A stretch of DNA of 64,000 nucleotides from Sphaerisporangium rufum (GTDB lineage Bacteria; Actinomycetota; Actinomycetes; Streptosporangiales; Streptosporangiaceae), in the NCBI RefSeq assembly GCF_016863395.1, contig NZ_BOOU01000069.1, positions 1-64,000 on the forward strand. Direction: 5' to 3'. Position 1 is the stretch's first letter. Each line of letters opens with the position of its first letter. Shown one piece after another: positions 6,768 through 15,675 of this stretch. The translations under genes were made by a program, and so were the position numbers. The notes under the pieces were generated by a model. It saw nothing but the letters and a program-made list of their open reading frames with translations. It did no database searches and was not told where the DNA came from.

Positions 6768-8900
6768 GTGAGCTTGCGGCAGCAGGCCGGCGCCGACGCC
6801 GGCCGGATGGACGAGCGCGCCGTGGCCGGCGACCTCGCGGCGGACGCCGCCCAGGACGCCGCGCGGATCGCGCCGGCCGGGGAGACCGCCGGGCACGCCC
6901 CGGGCGCGCCCGGCGCCGAGGACGTCCGGACCGCGCTCGGGGGTGCGGTCCGGACCGACGCGCCCGGGCCGGACGAGGGGACCGCCGGCTCCGGGACCGC
7001 GGCGCCGCCCGGCACGGACCTCGCCGCCGAGCCCGCTCCGCCGGGCGAGGTTCCGGCGGCCGGCTCCGGCGGCTCCGATCAGACCGGCTCCGATCAGACC
7101 GGCTCCGATCCGGCCGGTTCGGGTGCGGCCGGCTCCGGCGACGGCGGGGCCGCCGGGGGGCGGGCGATCCTGCCGGTGGCCGACGAGGCGCAGGTGCGGG
7201 CGTACGCGCGGCGGCTCACCCTGAAGTACCCGCGCCGGCTGGCGCTCGCGCTCGGCCTGCACGGGCTCGCCGCGGTGGCCGGCCTGGTCGCGCCGCGGCT
7301 GCTCGGCGAGCTGGTGCAGGGCGTGCGGGACGGCACCGGCACCGACGTGGACACCGTGGCGCTGGCCATCGCCGCCTTCGTCGTCGCCCAGGCCGTCCTG
7401 ATCAGGTACGCGGTGTACGTCTCGGCCCGGCTGGGCGAGAAGGTGCTGGCCGAGCTGCGCGAGGAGTTCGTCGACCGGGTGCTGGCGCTGCCGCTGTCGA
7501 CCGTGGAGCGGGCCGGCTCCGGCGACCTGGTGACCCGCACCTCGCGGGACGTGGACGCGCTGGCGCGCACCGTGCGGCACGCCGTGCCCGAGACGCTGAT
7601 CGCGGTGGTGGCCGGGGCGTTCGTGCTCGGTGCGCTCGCCCTGGTCGGCCCGCTGCTGATGTTGCCGTCGCTGGCCGCGGTACCGCTGCTGTGGTACGCC
7701 ACCCGGTGGTATTTGAAGCGGGCCCGGGACGGCTATCTGCGGGAGAACGCCGCCTACGCCGAGATCACCGAAGGGCTCACCGAGACCGTCGAGGGCGCGC
7801 GGACCGTCGAGGCGTTCGGCCTGCGCCGGCGCCGCCACGAGCGCACCGACCGGGACATCGCCCGGTCCTGGGCGGCCGAGCGGTACACGCTGGGCCTGCG
7901 CACGGTGTGGTTCCCGGCGGTGGAGTTCGGCTACGTGCTGCCGGTGACGGCGACCCTGCTGGGCGGCGGCCTGTTCTACCTGAACGGCTGGGTGTCGCTG
8001 GCCCAGGTGACCGCGGCCACCCTGTACGTCCAGCAGCTCATCGACCCGCTGGACCGGCTGCTGTCCTGGGTGGACGAGCTGCAGGTGGGCGGCGCCTCCA
8101 TGGCCCGGCTGCTCGGCGTGGCCAACGTGCCCGACGACCGGGACGCGGGCCAGGACCGCCCCGCGGGCGAGGAGATCGCCGCCCGGGACGTCCGGTACGC
8201 CTACCGGCCCGGCACCGACGTGCTGCACGGCGTCTCGCTGCGGGTGGCGCCGGGCGAGCGGCTCGCCATGGTCGGGCCGTCCGGGGCGGGCAAGTCGACG
8301 CTGGGCCGGCTGCTGGCGGGCATCCACGGCCCGCGCACCGGCGCGGTGACGGTCGGCGGGGTGCCGCTGGTGGAGCTGCCGCTGGACGAGCTGCGCGGCC
8401 ACGTGGCCCTGGTGACCCAGGAGCACCACATGTTCCGCGGCACGGTACGAGAGAACGTGCTGATCGGCCGGCCCGGCGCCGACGACGGCCAGGTGGCCGC
8501 GGCGCTGGCCGCGGTGGACGCCGCCGACTGGGTGGCCGAGCTGCCCGAGGGGCTGGACACCGCGGTCGGCTCCGGCGGGTTCACCCTGTCGCCCGCGCAG
8601 GCCCAGCAGCTCGCGCTGGCCCGGCTGGTGCTCGCCGACCCGCACACCCTGGTGCTGGACGAGGCCACCTCGCTGATCGACCCGCGCGCGGCCCGGCACC
8701 TGGAGCGCTCGCTGGCCGCGGTGCTGGCCGGCCGGACGGTGATCGCCATCGCGCACCGGCTCTACACCGCGCACGACGCCGACCGGGTGGCCGTGGTCGA
8801 GGACGGCCGGATCAGCGAGCTGGGCTCGCACGACGAGCTGGTCGCCGCGGGCGGCGCCTACGCCGCGCTGTGGCGCAGCTGGCACGGCACCCCGCGCTGA
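6768..8900 (+). CDS. ABC exporter half, Walker motifs intact but signature motif degenerate
   Basis: Half-transporter of 710 residues. The first 135 residues are a disordered Ala/Gly/Pro-rich cytoplasmic extension with GSDQTGSDQTGSD repeats. A six-segment membrane domain and an ATPase domain follow. Walker A GPSGAGKST, Walker B TLVLDEATS and the switch His (IAIAHRL) are all canonical, but the signature is LSPAQAQQL instead of LSGGQ. It complements the preceding gene: Walker motifs here plus the signature there make one complete ATP site. The GTG start has GGAGAGG seven bases upstream. The substrate is unknown; multidrug or lipid/peptide export is the usual role. Confidence 0.92.
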   Translation: MSLRQQAGADAGRMDERAVAGDLAADAAQDAARIAPAGETAGHAPGAPGAEDVRTALGGAVRTDAPGPDEGTAGSGTAAPPGTDLAAEPAPPGEVPAAGSGGSDQTGSDQTGSDPAGSGAAGSGDGGAAGGRAILPVADEAQVRAYARRLTLKYPRRLALALGLHGLAAVAGLVAPRLLGELVQGVRDGTGTDVDTVALAIAAFVVAQAVLIRYAVYVSARLGEKVLAELREEFVDRVLALPLSTVERAGSGDLVTRTSRDVDALARTVRHAVPETLIAVVAGAFVLGALALVGPLLMLPSLAAVPLLWYATRWYLKRARDGYLRENAAYAEITEGLTETVEGARTVEAFGLRRRRHERTDRDIARSWAAERYTLGLRTVWFPAVEFGYVLPVTATLLGGGLFYLNGWVSLAQVTAATLYVQQLIDPLDRLLSWVDELQVGGASMARLLGVANVPDDRDAGQDRPAGEEIAARDVRYAYRPGTDVLHGVSLRVAPGERLAMVGPSGAGKSTLGRLLAGIHGPRTGAVTVGGVPLVELPLDELRGHVALVTQEHHMFRGTVRENVLIGRPGADDGQVAAALAAVDAADWVAELPEGLDTAVGSGGFTLSPAQAQQLALARLVLADPHTLVLDEATSLIDPRAARHLERSLAAVLAGRTVIAIAHRLYTAHDADRVAVVEDGRISELGSHDELVAAGGAYAALWRSWHGTPR

Positions 8901-8957
8901 CCCGGCCCGGCGCCCTCGGGCCGGTGCGGCCCCGGACGTACCGGACACCGGGTAGGG

Positions 8958-9072
8958 ACCGGGAAAGAAGACGAGCCGGCACCCGGACGCAGCGGGCAGC
9001 GTCCCTGCCATCGAGGACCGCCCTGCCCGGGCGGCAGGGGCCGGGGAAAGAAGACGAGCCGGCACCAGGACG
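8958..9072. repeat. Near-perfect 30-base direct repeat, two copies
   Basis: A segment containing GGGAAAGAAGACGAGCC occurs at 8958-8989 and again at 9041-9072, with one or two differences and about 50 bases between. It fills the space between the convergent exporter and S9 peptidase genes. Only the second copy is completed into a strong hairpin by the following sequence. The arrangement looks like a duplicated terminator. Confidence 0.65.
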
Positions 9073-9084
9073 GCGTGCCGGCTC
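9056..9084. terminator. Bidirectional hairpin between convergent genes
   Basis: Perfect ten-base stem GAGCCGGCAC / GTGCCGGCTC (one further C-G pair possible beside it) with a nine-base loop, located between the end of the exporter operon at 8900 and the end of the peptidase at 9097. There is no U-tract, as is common in high-GC actinobacteria. Confidence 0.65.
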
Positions 9085-9096
9085 GCTTCCCTGCCG

Positions 9097-11166
9097 TCAG
9101 GAGATGCCGAGGGACTTCTTCAGGAAGTCCACCTGCAGGTGCAGCAGGTTCTCCGCCACCACCTCCTGCGGGGTCATGTGGGTGACGCCGGACAGCGGCA
9201 GCACGGTGTGCGGGCGGCCGGCGGCCAGCAGCGCCGACGACAGCCGCAGGGTGTGCGCGGCGACCACGTTGTCGTCGGCCAGCCCGTGGATCAGCATCAG
9301 CGGCCGGGACAGCTTCTCGGCGTCGCCGAGCAGCGAGACCCGCTCGTAGGCGTCCGGCCGCTCGTCCGGGTGGCCCAGGTACCGCTCGGTGTAGGCGGTG
9401 TCGTACAGCCGCCAGTCGCTGACCGGCGCTCCGGCGACGGCCGCGTGGAAGACGTCCGGGCGGCGCAGCACCGCCAGCGCGGCCAGGTAGCCGCCGAACG
9501 ACCAGCCCTTGATCGCCACCCGGGACAGGTCCAGGTCGTCGGGGTAGAGCTGCGCGACGCCGTGCAGCGCGTCGACCTGGTCCTCCAGCACCGGGCCGGG
9601 CACGTCGTGGCGCAGCTCGCGCTCGAACGCCGGCCCGCGGCCCGGGGTGCCGCGCCCGTCGGCGATGATCACCGCGAACCCCTGGTCGGCGAACCACTGC
9701 GGCTCCAGGAACATCCGGCCGGCGGCCAGGACGCGCTGGGCGTGCGGGCCGCCGTAGGGGTCCATCAGCACCGGCAGCCGCCGCGAGCCGGGGACGTGCC
9801 CGGTGGGCAGCAGCACCGCGGTGGCGAGCTCCCGCTCGCCGGCCCGGACCAGCGCGACCCGCGGCTCCAGCCTCGGGCGCTCGGCCAGCGAGGCGATCCG
9901 CGCCCGGCGGTCGCCGCGGCGGACGTCGACCGTGGTGGCCGGCGAGCCGAGCTCCTGCCGGGCGACCAGCAGGGTGCCGCCGGACAGCCGGCCCGCGTGC
10001 ACCCCCGGCTCGGTGGTGACCGGGGTGAGGCCGGCCGGTGACCAGGTCCACAGGTGGATCTCGGTGGGCTCGGCGCCGCTCGCCCGGAACAGCACGGTGT
10101 CGCCGTCCACCCCGGCCACGTCGCGCACCTGCAGCCCGGGCGGGGTGACCGGCACGTCGCCGGCGAACAGCCGGCGGGCGCCGCCGTCGTCGGCGGTCCA
10201 CAGCAGGGTGCCGTCGGCCAGCCTGGCCGGCACCCCGGGGACCACGTCGACCCACGCCGGGTCGGTGTCCTGGCGGATCACCTCGGTGGCGCCGGTGGCC
10301 GGGTCGACGGCCAGCACGCGGATGGTCCGCTGGTCGCGCGGCATGGTGACGATCAGCGGGCCGTGCCGGTCCCACACCGCGGTGACCAGGTACTCGTCGT
10401 CGAACGGGACCGGGACCCGCGAGCCGTCCAGCCCTATCACGAACAGCTCGACGGTGGCGTTGGGCGTGCCGGCCGACGGGTAGGCCACCTCGACCGGCGG
10501 GCGGGCCGGGTTGGCCGGGTCGGCGATGTGCCACCGCTGCACCGGGGAGTCGTCGGCCCGCTCGGCCAGGATCGCGGTGCCGTCCGGGGACCACCAGTGG
10601 CCGCGCAGCCGTTCCAGCTCCTCGGCCGCCACGAATTCGGCCAGGCCGTAGGTGACGCCGGCGCCCTCCGGCTCGGCCAGCGCGCGGTCGGCGCCGGAGG
10701 CGATCTCCTGGACGCGCAGCGCGCCCCCGGTGACGTAGGCGACGCGGGCACCGTCGGCCGACAGCCGCGGGTCGATCACCGGGCCGGGGGTCGCCAGCCG
10801 CCGCACCGCGCCGGACTCCAGGTCGGCCAGGTAGAGCCCGCCGGACAGCGTGAACACCGCGATGGTGACCGCCGCGTCGACGGCGTAGCCGACCACGCCG
10901 CCCGCCTGCTCCCGGGCCCGCTCGCGCCGGGCCCGCTCCTCGGCGGGCAGATCTTCGTCGGCGCCGCCGAGATCGGCCGGGTCGACCAGCACCCGCTCGG
11001 CGCCGGTGTCGAGGTCCAGCTCCAGCAGGCGGTTCACCGGGTCGGTGCCCGAGCCGCCGCGCAGGAACAGCACGCGGCCGCCGTCCGGGGTGATGGTGAA
11101 GCCGCGCGGCGTCCCGAGGGTGAACCGGCGGGTCCTGGCGTAAAGGCGCGGGAAGCTGTCACTCAT
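9097..11166 (-). CDS. Dipeptidyl-peptidase IV-like S9 family peptidase
   Basis: A 689-residue prolyl-oligopeptidase-family enzyme. The N-terminal 420 residues form a beta-propeller (repeated WxxDG and LxLAD-type strands). The EFVAAEEL segment carries the Glu-Glu pair that in DPP IV binds the substrate amino terminus. The C-terminal alpha/beta-hydrolase domain has Ser in GWSFGGY, Asp in HGLADDNV and His in SGVTHM. It should release N-terminal dipeptides. No signal peptide is visible, so it is likely cytoplasmic. I chose the ATG at 11166; in-frame upstream Met codons at 11175 and 11208 are less family-like. Divergent from mshB with 70 bases between. Confidence 0.9.
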   Translation of the reverse strand: MSDSFPRLYARTRRFTLGTPRGFTITPDGGRVLFLRGGSGTDPVNRLLELDLDTGAERVLVDPADLGGADEDLPAEERARRERAREQAGGVVGYAVDAAVTIAVFTLSGGLYLADLESGAVRRLATPGPVIDPRLSADGARVAYVTGGALRVQEIASGADRALAEPEGAGVTYGLAEFVAAEELERLRGHWWSPDGTAILAERADDSPVQRWHIADPANPARPPVEVAYPSAGTPNATVELFVIGLDGSRVPVPFDDEYLVTAVWDRHGPLIVTMPRDQRTIRVLAVDPATGATEVIRQDTDPAWVDVVPGVPARLADGTLLWTADDGGARRLFAGDVPVTPPGLQVRDVAGVDGDTVLFRASGAEPTEIHLWTWSPAGLTPVTTEPGVHAGRLSGGTLLVARQELGSPATTVDVRRGDRRARIASLAERPRLEPRVALVRAGERELATAVLLPTGHVPGSRRLPVLMDPYGGPHAQRVLAAGRMFLEPQWFADQGFAVIIADGRGTPGRGPAFERELRHDVPGPVLEDQVDALHGVAQLYPDDLDLSRVAIKGWSFGGYLAALAVLRRPDVFHAAVAGAPVSDWRLYDTAYTERYLGHPDERPDAYERVSLLGDAEKLSRPLMLIHGLADDNVVAAHTLRLSSALLAAGRPHTVLPLSGVTHMTPQEVVAENLLHLQVDFLKKSLGIS

Positions 11167-11236
11167 GACCCTCATCCTGCCAGGTGGGGAGAAACAAGGA
11201 TGCCCCACGGGCGGGCCTGGGGATAGCCTCTAGCGC

Positions 11237-12145
11237 ATGACCGATCGCCGTTTGCTGCTGGTGCACGCCCACCCCGATGACGAGACGAGCGGTACGGGGG
11301 CCACGATGGCGAAATACGCCGCGGAGGGGGCCCGGGTCATCCTGGTGACCTGCACCCTCGGTGAGGAGGGCGAGATCGTCGCCCCCGACCTCGCGCACCT
11401 GGCCTCCGCCCGCGAGGACCGCCTCGGCGAGCACCGGGTGACCGAGCTGGAGGCGGCCTGCAAGGCCCTGGGGGTCGACGACCACCGCTTCCTGGGCGGC
11501 CCCGGCCGCTGGCGCGACTCCGGCATGATGGGGGAGGCCACCAACGACCACCCGCGGGCGTTCTGGCGCGCCGACCTGGACGAGGCGGCCGGCGAGCTGG
11601 TGCCGGTCATCCGCGAGGTCCGCCCCCAGGTGCTGGTGACCTACGACGACAACGGCTTCTACGGCCACCCCGACCACATCCAGGCGCACCGGGTCGCGGT
11701 GCGGGCCGCCGAGCTGGCCGCCGACGCCGCGTTCGGCGCCGGCGAGCCGTGGACGATCGCCAAGGTGTACTTCACGACCATGACCAAGTCGTCGATGCGC
11801 CGGATGGCCGAGGCGATGCGCGGCACCGACTTCGACTTCTTCACCGAGGAGACGGTGGACGACATGCCGTTCGGCGTGCCTGACGCGGACGTCACCGCCG
11901 AGATCGACGCGCGGGCGTACGCCGGGGCCAAGCTGGAGGCCATGCGCGCCCACCGCTCGCAGATCGACATGTCCGCGCCGTGGTTCGCGATCTCCACCCG
12001 GATGGGGGAGGACCCGCTGGGCGTGGAGCACTACATCCTGGCCCGGGGCGAGCGCGGGCCGGCCGGCCGCCCCGTGCCGGTGGAGGCGGGCGGCCTCGGC
12101 GAGCCGTCGGAGCGGGAGGACGACCTGTTCGCCGGCATCGGCTAG
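11237..12145 (+). CDS. mshB: MshB-type N-acetylglucosaminyl-inositol deacetylase
   Basis: A 302-residue zinc deacetylase of the LmbE/PIG-L fold, expected to remove the acetyl group from GlcNAc-Ins in mycothiol biosynthesis. AHPDDE at residues 11-16 supplies His and Asp ligands plus the catalytic Asp, and YGHPDH supplies the third ligand. The CTLGEEGE segment and GRWRDSGM are characteristic of the MshB/Mca group; overall length and the end fit MshB better than Mca. A small membrane-protein gene follows after eleven bases and may be in the same transcript. The short leader holds a TAGCCT element that could be a -10 box. Confidence 0.9.
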   Translation: MTDRRLLLVHAHPDDETSGTGATMAKYAAEGARVILVTCTLGEEGEIVAPDLAHLASAREDRLGEHRVTELEAACKALGVDDHRFLGGPGRWRDSGMMGEATNDHPRAFWRADLDEAAGELVPVIREVRPQVLVTYDDNGFYGHPDHIQAHRVAVRAAELAADAAFGAGEPWTIAKVYFTTMTKSSMRRMAEAMRGTDFDFFTEETVDDMPFGVPDADVTAEIDARAYAGAKLEAMRAHRSQIDMSAPWFAISTRMGEDPLGVEHYILARGERGPAGRPVPVEAGGLGEPSEREDDLFAGIG

Positions 12146-12156
12146 CCTGGCTGCCC

Positions 12157-12618
12157 ATGGAGGACGAGCAGGTCGAGCCCACCCCGCCGGCGCCCGAGCC
12201 GGGCCCGGTGGTCAGCGGCGCCGCCTACGGCCTGCTCTTCGTGCTCGGTGTCGTCTACGGCGTGGTGGCCGGGCTGCAGCACGCCTGGCAGCCGGCCGGG
12301 GTGGCGCCGCTGGTGCCCGTCCTGCTGGCCGCCGCGCTGTTCGGGCTGCTGTACGGCGCCGGGCGGCTGATGGGCACCAAGCTGGCCCCCTTCGTCACCG
12401 GCAGCGGATGGATGCTCGCCTCGCTGGCCTTCTCGGTGATGCGGCCCGAGGGCGACCTGGTGGTGGCCGCGGACGCCTCCGGCTACTGGTATCTGGGCTG
12501 CGGGGCGCTGGCGATGGTGGCCGCGGTGCTGCTCACCCCGTCCTCCGGCTCCTGGCTGCTGCGCGAGCGGCCCTTGGGGCGGTCGTCGATCGGCTTCTCC
12601 GACGGCAACCCCGCCTGA
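12157..12618 (+). CDS. Small membrane protein (DUF6113-like)
   Basis: Protein of 153 residues with a short acidic/Pro-rich cytoplasmic N-terminus and four hydrophobic helices (about 20-42, 50-70, 80-98, 105-125), ending in a basic tail. Many actinobacteria place such a protein directly after mshB; I link it to DUF6113 from memory. The start ATG is eleven bases after the mshB stop. Function unknown. Confidence 0.8.
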   Translation: MEDEQVEPTPPAPEPGPVVSGAAYGLLFVLGVVYGVVAGLQHAWQPAGVAPLVPVLLAAALFGLLYGAGRLMGTKLAPFVTGSGWMLASLAFSVMRPEGDLVVAADASGYWYLGCGALAMVAAVLLTPSSGSWLLRERPLGRSSIGFSDGNPA

Positions 12619-12692
12619 GCGGCGCCGCCCCGCGGGCGGGCGGCGCGCCGGCGGGGCTGTCGCCCGGCGGGCGGCCGGGTGACAATCGGGGT

Positions 12693-13172
12693 ATGCGCGG
12701 ACGGCACCGGGTGCGGCAGGTGATCAACTACGCGAACCTCGCCACCCCGCTCGGACTGCTCATCGCGGTGGCCGGCCGGGCGCGGGTGCGCCGCGGCGAG
12801 CACGGCCTGCTGTACGCCCACGGCTACCGCATCCGCTTCCCGGTGGCCGGGGCCTTCACCGTCGGCAACGTCGTGATCACCGCACGGCCCGACGGGTACC
12901 TGACCGGTGCCCTGCTGCGCCACGAGGCCCGGCACGCCACCCAGTGGGCCTGCTGCGCCGGCCTGCCGATGCTCCCGCTCTACCTGCTGGCGGTGGCGGT
13001 CTCGTTCGCGCTGTGCGGGCACCCGGCGTCCTGGAACGTCTTCGAACGCCTGGCCGATCTGGACGAGGGGGGCTACCCGCGGCACCCGTCCCGATGGCGA
13101 AGGCGCACCCTGGAAGCAGGCGGGCCGGCCCCCGGCCCGTCGGACGATCTTGATGGGAAGGGGGTGGTATGA
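12693..13172 (+). CDS. Hypothetical protein with HExxH motif and membrane segment
   Basis: Protein of 159 residues that I do not recognise beyond its pattern. It has a hydrophobic N-terminal region, then LLRHEARHATQWA, where HEARH matches the HExxH zinc-binding motif, followed at once by a hydrophobic helix (LPMLPLYLLAVAVSFAL). A basic, Pro-rich tail ends the protein. The layout suggests a small membrane-associated metal-dependent protein, possibly a peptidase, but no third metal ligand is obvious. It stands alone, 74 bases after the previous gene. Confidence 0.72.
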   Translation: MRGRHRVRQVINYANLATPLGLLIAVAGRARVRRGEHGLLYAHGYRIRFPVAGAFTVGNVVITARPDGYLTGALLRHEARHATQWACCAGLPMLPLYLLAVAVSFALCGHPASWNVFERLADLDEGGYPRHPSRWRRRTLEAGGPAPGPSDDLDGKGVV

Positions 13173-13280
13173 CCGGACCGCACGTACAAGGCATGTTTTC
13201 CGGGCACGGGGCATGATCCATGCCAGGGAGTCCGCCCGGCGGACGCCCGCCTCCAGCCGGCCACGTACCAGGAGGGTCAC

Positions 13281-14273
13281 ATGTCGCACACCGTCCGCCC
13301 CGAGGTCCCCCCGAGCGCGCCGCCGGCCGCCCCGGCGGCGCCGCCGGCCGAGCGCAGCTGGCCGGCCGACTTCCGGGACCGGCTGACCTGCCCGATCCCG
13401 GACTTCCGCGAGGTCGTCAGCGTCACCTGGCACGGCGGGTTCCGGCCGGACGTCGGGGACGCCGACCGCATCCCGGTACTGCGGGCCGGCCTGCCGCCGG
13501 TGGGCCCGGGCCAGACCGGCGTCACCTGGGTGGGACACGCCACCTACATCGTGCGCATCGGCGGGCTGACCGTGCTGACCGACCCGGTCTGGTCCCGCAA
13601 GATCCCCGGGGTGCGGCAGCGGCTCACCCCGCCGGGGCTGGCCTGGAGCGAGCTGCCCCCGGTGGACGCCGTCGTGATCAGTCACAACCACTACGACCAC
13701 CTGGACGCCCCGACGATGCGCCGACTGCCGCGGCACACCCCGCTGTTCGTCCCGGCCAACCTCGGCCGCTGGTTCACCCGGCGCGGCTTCACCAACGTCA
13801 CCGAGCTGGACTGGTGGGAGAGCGCCCGGATCGGCGAGGTGGACTTCGACTTCGTGCCGGCCCACCACTGGAGCCGCCGGTCGATGTTCGACACCTGCCG
13901 GTCGCTGTGGGGCGGCTGGGTGCTGAGCGCGCCCGGCCACCGGGTGTACTTCGCCGGCGACACCGCCTACGGCGAGCGCCTGCGGCTCATCGGCGAGCGA
14001 TACCCCGGAATCGACCTGGCGCTGATGCCGGTCGGCGCCTACGAGCCGCGCTGGTTCATGCACGTCTCGCACCTGGACCCGGCCGAGGCCGTACAGGCGT
14101 GCGCCGACGTCGGCGCCCGGCGGATGGCCACCATGCACTGGGGCACGTTCGTGCTGTCCGGCGAGCCGCTGATGGCGCCGCTGCACGAGGCCCGCGCCGC
14201 GTGGAGCGCCGCCGGCCGCAACCGCGCCGACCTGTGGGACCTCGCCATCGGCGAGACCCGCCTGCTCACCTGA
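13281..14273 (+). CDS. MBL-fold metallo-hydrolase (NAPE-PLD/UlaG-like)
   Basis: A 330-residue metallo-beta-lactamase-fold enzyme. After a 25-residue Ala/Pro-rich start come WVGHATYIVRIGG, the metal-binding SHNHYDHLD, the later His of PAHHWSRRS, FAGDTAYG, and a final His pair in FMHVSHLDPAE and TMHWGTF. The pattern matches N-acyl-phosphatidylethanolamine phospholipase D-like hydrolases, so a phosphodiester or lactone substrate is likely. AGGAGG stands seven bases before the ATG. It converges on the cysS-like gene with a four-base gap. Confidence 0.9.
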   Translation: MSHTVRPEVPPSAPPAAPAAPPAERSWPADFRDRLTCPIPDFREVVSVTWHGGFRPDVGDADRIPVLRAGLPPVGPGQTGVTWVGHATYIVRIGGLTVLTDPVWSRKIPGVRQRLTPPGLAWSELPPVDAVVISHNHYDHLDAPTMRRLPRHTPLFVPANLGRWFTRRGFTNVTELDWWESARIGEVDFDFVPAHHWSRRSMFDTCRSLWGGWVLSAPGHRVYFAGDTAYGERLRLIGERYPGIDLALMPVGAYEPRWFMHVSHLDPAEAVQACADVGARRMATMHWGTFVLSGEPLMAPLHEARAAWSAAGRNRADLWDLAIGETRLLT

Positions 14274-14277
14274 CGCC

Positions 14278-15666
14278 TCAGGACCAGGTCTGGCCCTGCG
14301 GGGTGTCCGCGACGGCGACGCCGAGGGCGGCCAGCTCGTCGCGCAGCCGGTCGGCGGCCGGCCAGTCCCGGGCTTCCCGGGCCTTGGCGCGGGCCTCGAG
14401 CAGCTCGGCCGCACCCGCCGGCAGCGGCACGGCCGCCGGCGCCCGGCCGACCTCGGCGGCCAGGTCCAGGCCGAGCACCTGGTCCAGGTGCAGGAACGTC
14501 TCGAACCGCGACCCGGGCGCCACCTGCTCGTCCCGCTCCAGCTCGCGCAGCACCCGCAGCGCCGCCGGCGTGTCCAGGTCGTCGTCGAACGCCGCCATGG
14601 CGCGCTCGGCGTGCGGGGCGCTCATCGGCCGGCTCGGCGACTCGGCCCACTCGGCGACCCGCCGCCGCCAGCGCCGCAGCGTGCGATCGGCCGCCCGCAA
14701 GGTGTCCCAGGTGAGGTTCATCTGCTGCCGGTAGCGGTGCTCCAGCAGCGCCAGCCGCACCGCCAGCGGGTCCAGCCCGGCCTCGGCCACGTCCGGCAGC
14801 AGCACCACGTTGCCGGTGGACTTGGCCATCTTGCGCCCGTCGAACAGCAGGTGCTCGCCGTGCACCCAGTGCCGGACCACCTCGTGGCCGGCGGCGGCGT
14901 CGGACTGGGCGCGCTCGTCCTCGTGGTGCGGGAACCGCAGGTCCTTGCCGCCGGTGTGCACGTCGATGCGCTCGCCGAGGAACCGCAGCGACATGGCCGA
15001 GCACTCGGTGTGCCAGCCGGGGAAGCCGCGGCCCCACGGGGCGTCCCAGGTCAGCTCCCGGTCCGAGCCCTTCCACAGCGCCCAGTCGGCGTGGAACCGC
15101 TTGCGCGGGTCCACCCCCGCCACCCGGTGCCCGGGGCGCAGCGCGTCCAGCCGGTTGCCGGAGATCTCGCCGTAGGAGGGGAAGCTCTCGGCGGCGAAGA
15201 ACACCGAGCCGTCGTCCACCTGGTAGGCGTGGCCGAGGTCGATCAGCTTGGCGATCAGGTCGATCATCAGGTCGATCGACTCGCTCGCCCGCGGGGTGTA
15301 CTCCGGCGGGCGCATGTTCAGCGCGGCGGTGTCCCGGCGGAAGGCGTCCTCGTAGAACCGGGCGATGTCCATCGCCGAGCGGCCCTCCCGGCGGGCCTGC
15401 TGGAGCACCTTGTCCTCGCCGGCCGGGTCGATCTGGTCGTCGTCCACCAGATGCCCGACGTCGGTGATGTTCTGGCAGACCACCGTGCGGATCCGGTGCC
15501 GCTCCAGCACCCGCCGCATCAGGTCCGGCAGCAGGTAGGAGCGCAGGTTCCCGACGTGGGCGAAGCGGTAGACCGTCGGCCCGCAGGCGTACACGCGCAG
15601 CGCCCCGGCGCCCGCCGGGACGATCGGCTCGACCTGGCGGGTCCGGGTGTCGTACAGCCGCAACAT
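14278..15666 (-). CDS. cysS: Cysteinyl-tRNA synthetase
   Basis: A 462-residue class Ia synthetase that charges tRNA-Cys. The zinc Cys lies in YACGPTVY, the HIGH motif is HVGN, the second zinc group is in WHTECSAM and FPHHEDE, and KMSKS appears as KMAKSTGN. The C-terminal helical domain ends in VADTPQGQTW as in bona fide CysRS. MshC, the mycothiol paralogue, is shorter and lacks this tail, so I prefer CysRS despite mshB being 2 kb away. It starts nine bases after the sigma-region-4-like protein and is the last gene of the helicase operon, an odd neighbourhood for a synthetase. It may be a second copy. Confidence 0.9.
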   Translation of the reverse strand: MLRLYDTRTRQVEPIVPAGAGALRVYACGPTVYRFAHVGNLRSYLLPDLMRRVLERHRIRTVVCQNITDVGHLVDDDQIDPAGEDKVLQQARREGRSAMDIARFYEDAFRRDTAALNMRPPEYTPRASESIDLMIDLIAKLIDLGHAYQVDDGSVFFAAESFPSYGEISGNRLDALRPGHRVAGVDPRKRFHADWALWKGSDRELTWDAPWGRGFPGWHTECSAMSLRFLGERIDVHTGGKDLRFPHHEDERAQSDAAAGHEVVRHWVHGEHLLFDGRKMAKSTGNVVLLPDVAEAGLDPLAVRLALLEHRYRQQMNLTWDTLRAADRTLRRWRRRVAEWAESPSRPMSAPHAERAMAAFDDDLDTPAALRVLRELERDEQVAPGSRFETFLHLDQVLGLDLAAEVGRAPAAVPLPAGAAELLEARAKAREARDWPAADRLRDELAALGVAVADTPQGQTWS

Positions 15667-15675
15667 GCCCCGAGC

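Noticed and set aside
14278-15666. MshC (mycothiol cysteine ligase) instead of CysRS
   Set aside because: MshC is shorter and lacks the C-terminal tRNA-binding tail; here the tail and its TPQGQTW ending are present.
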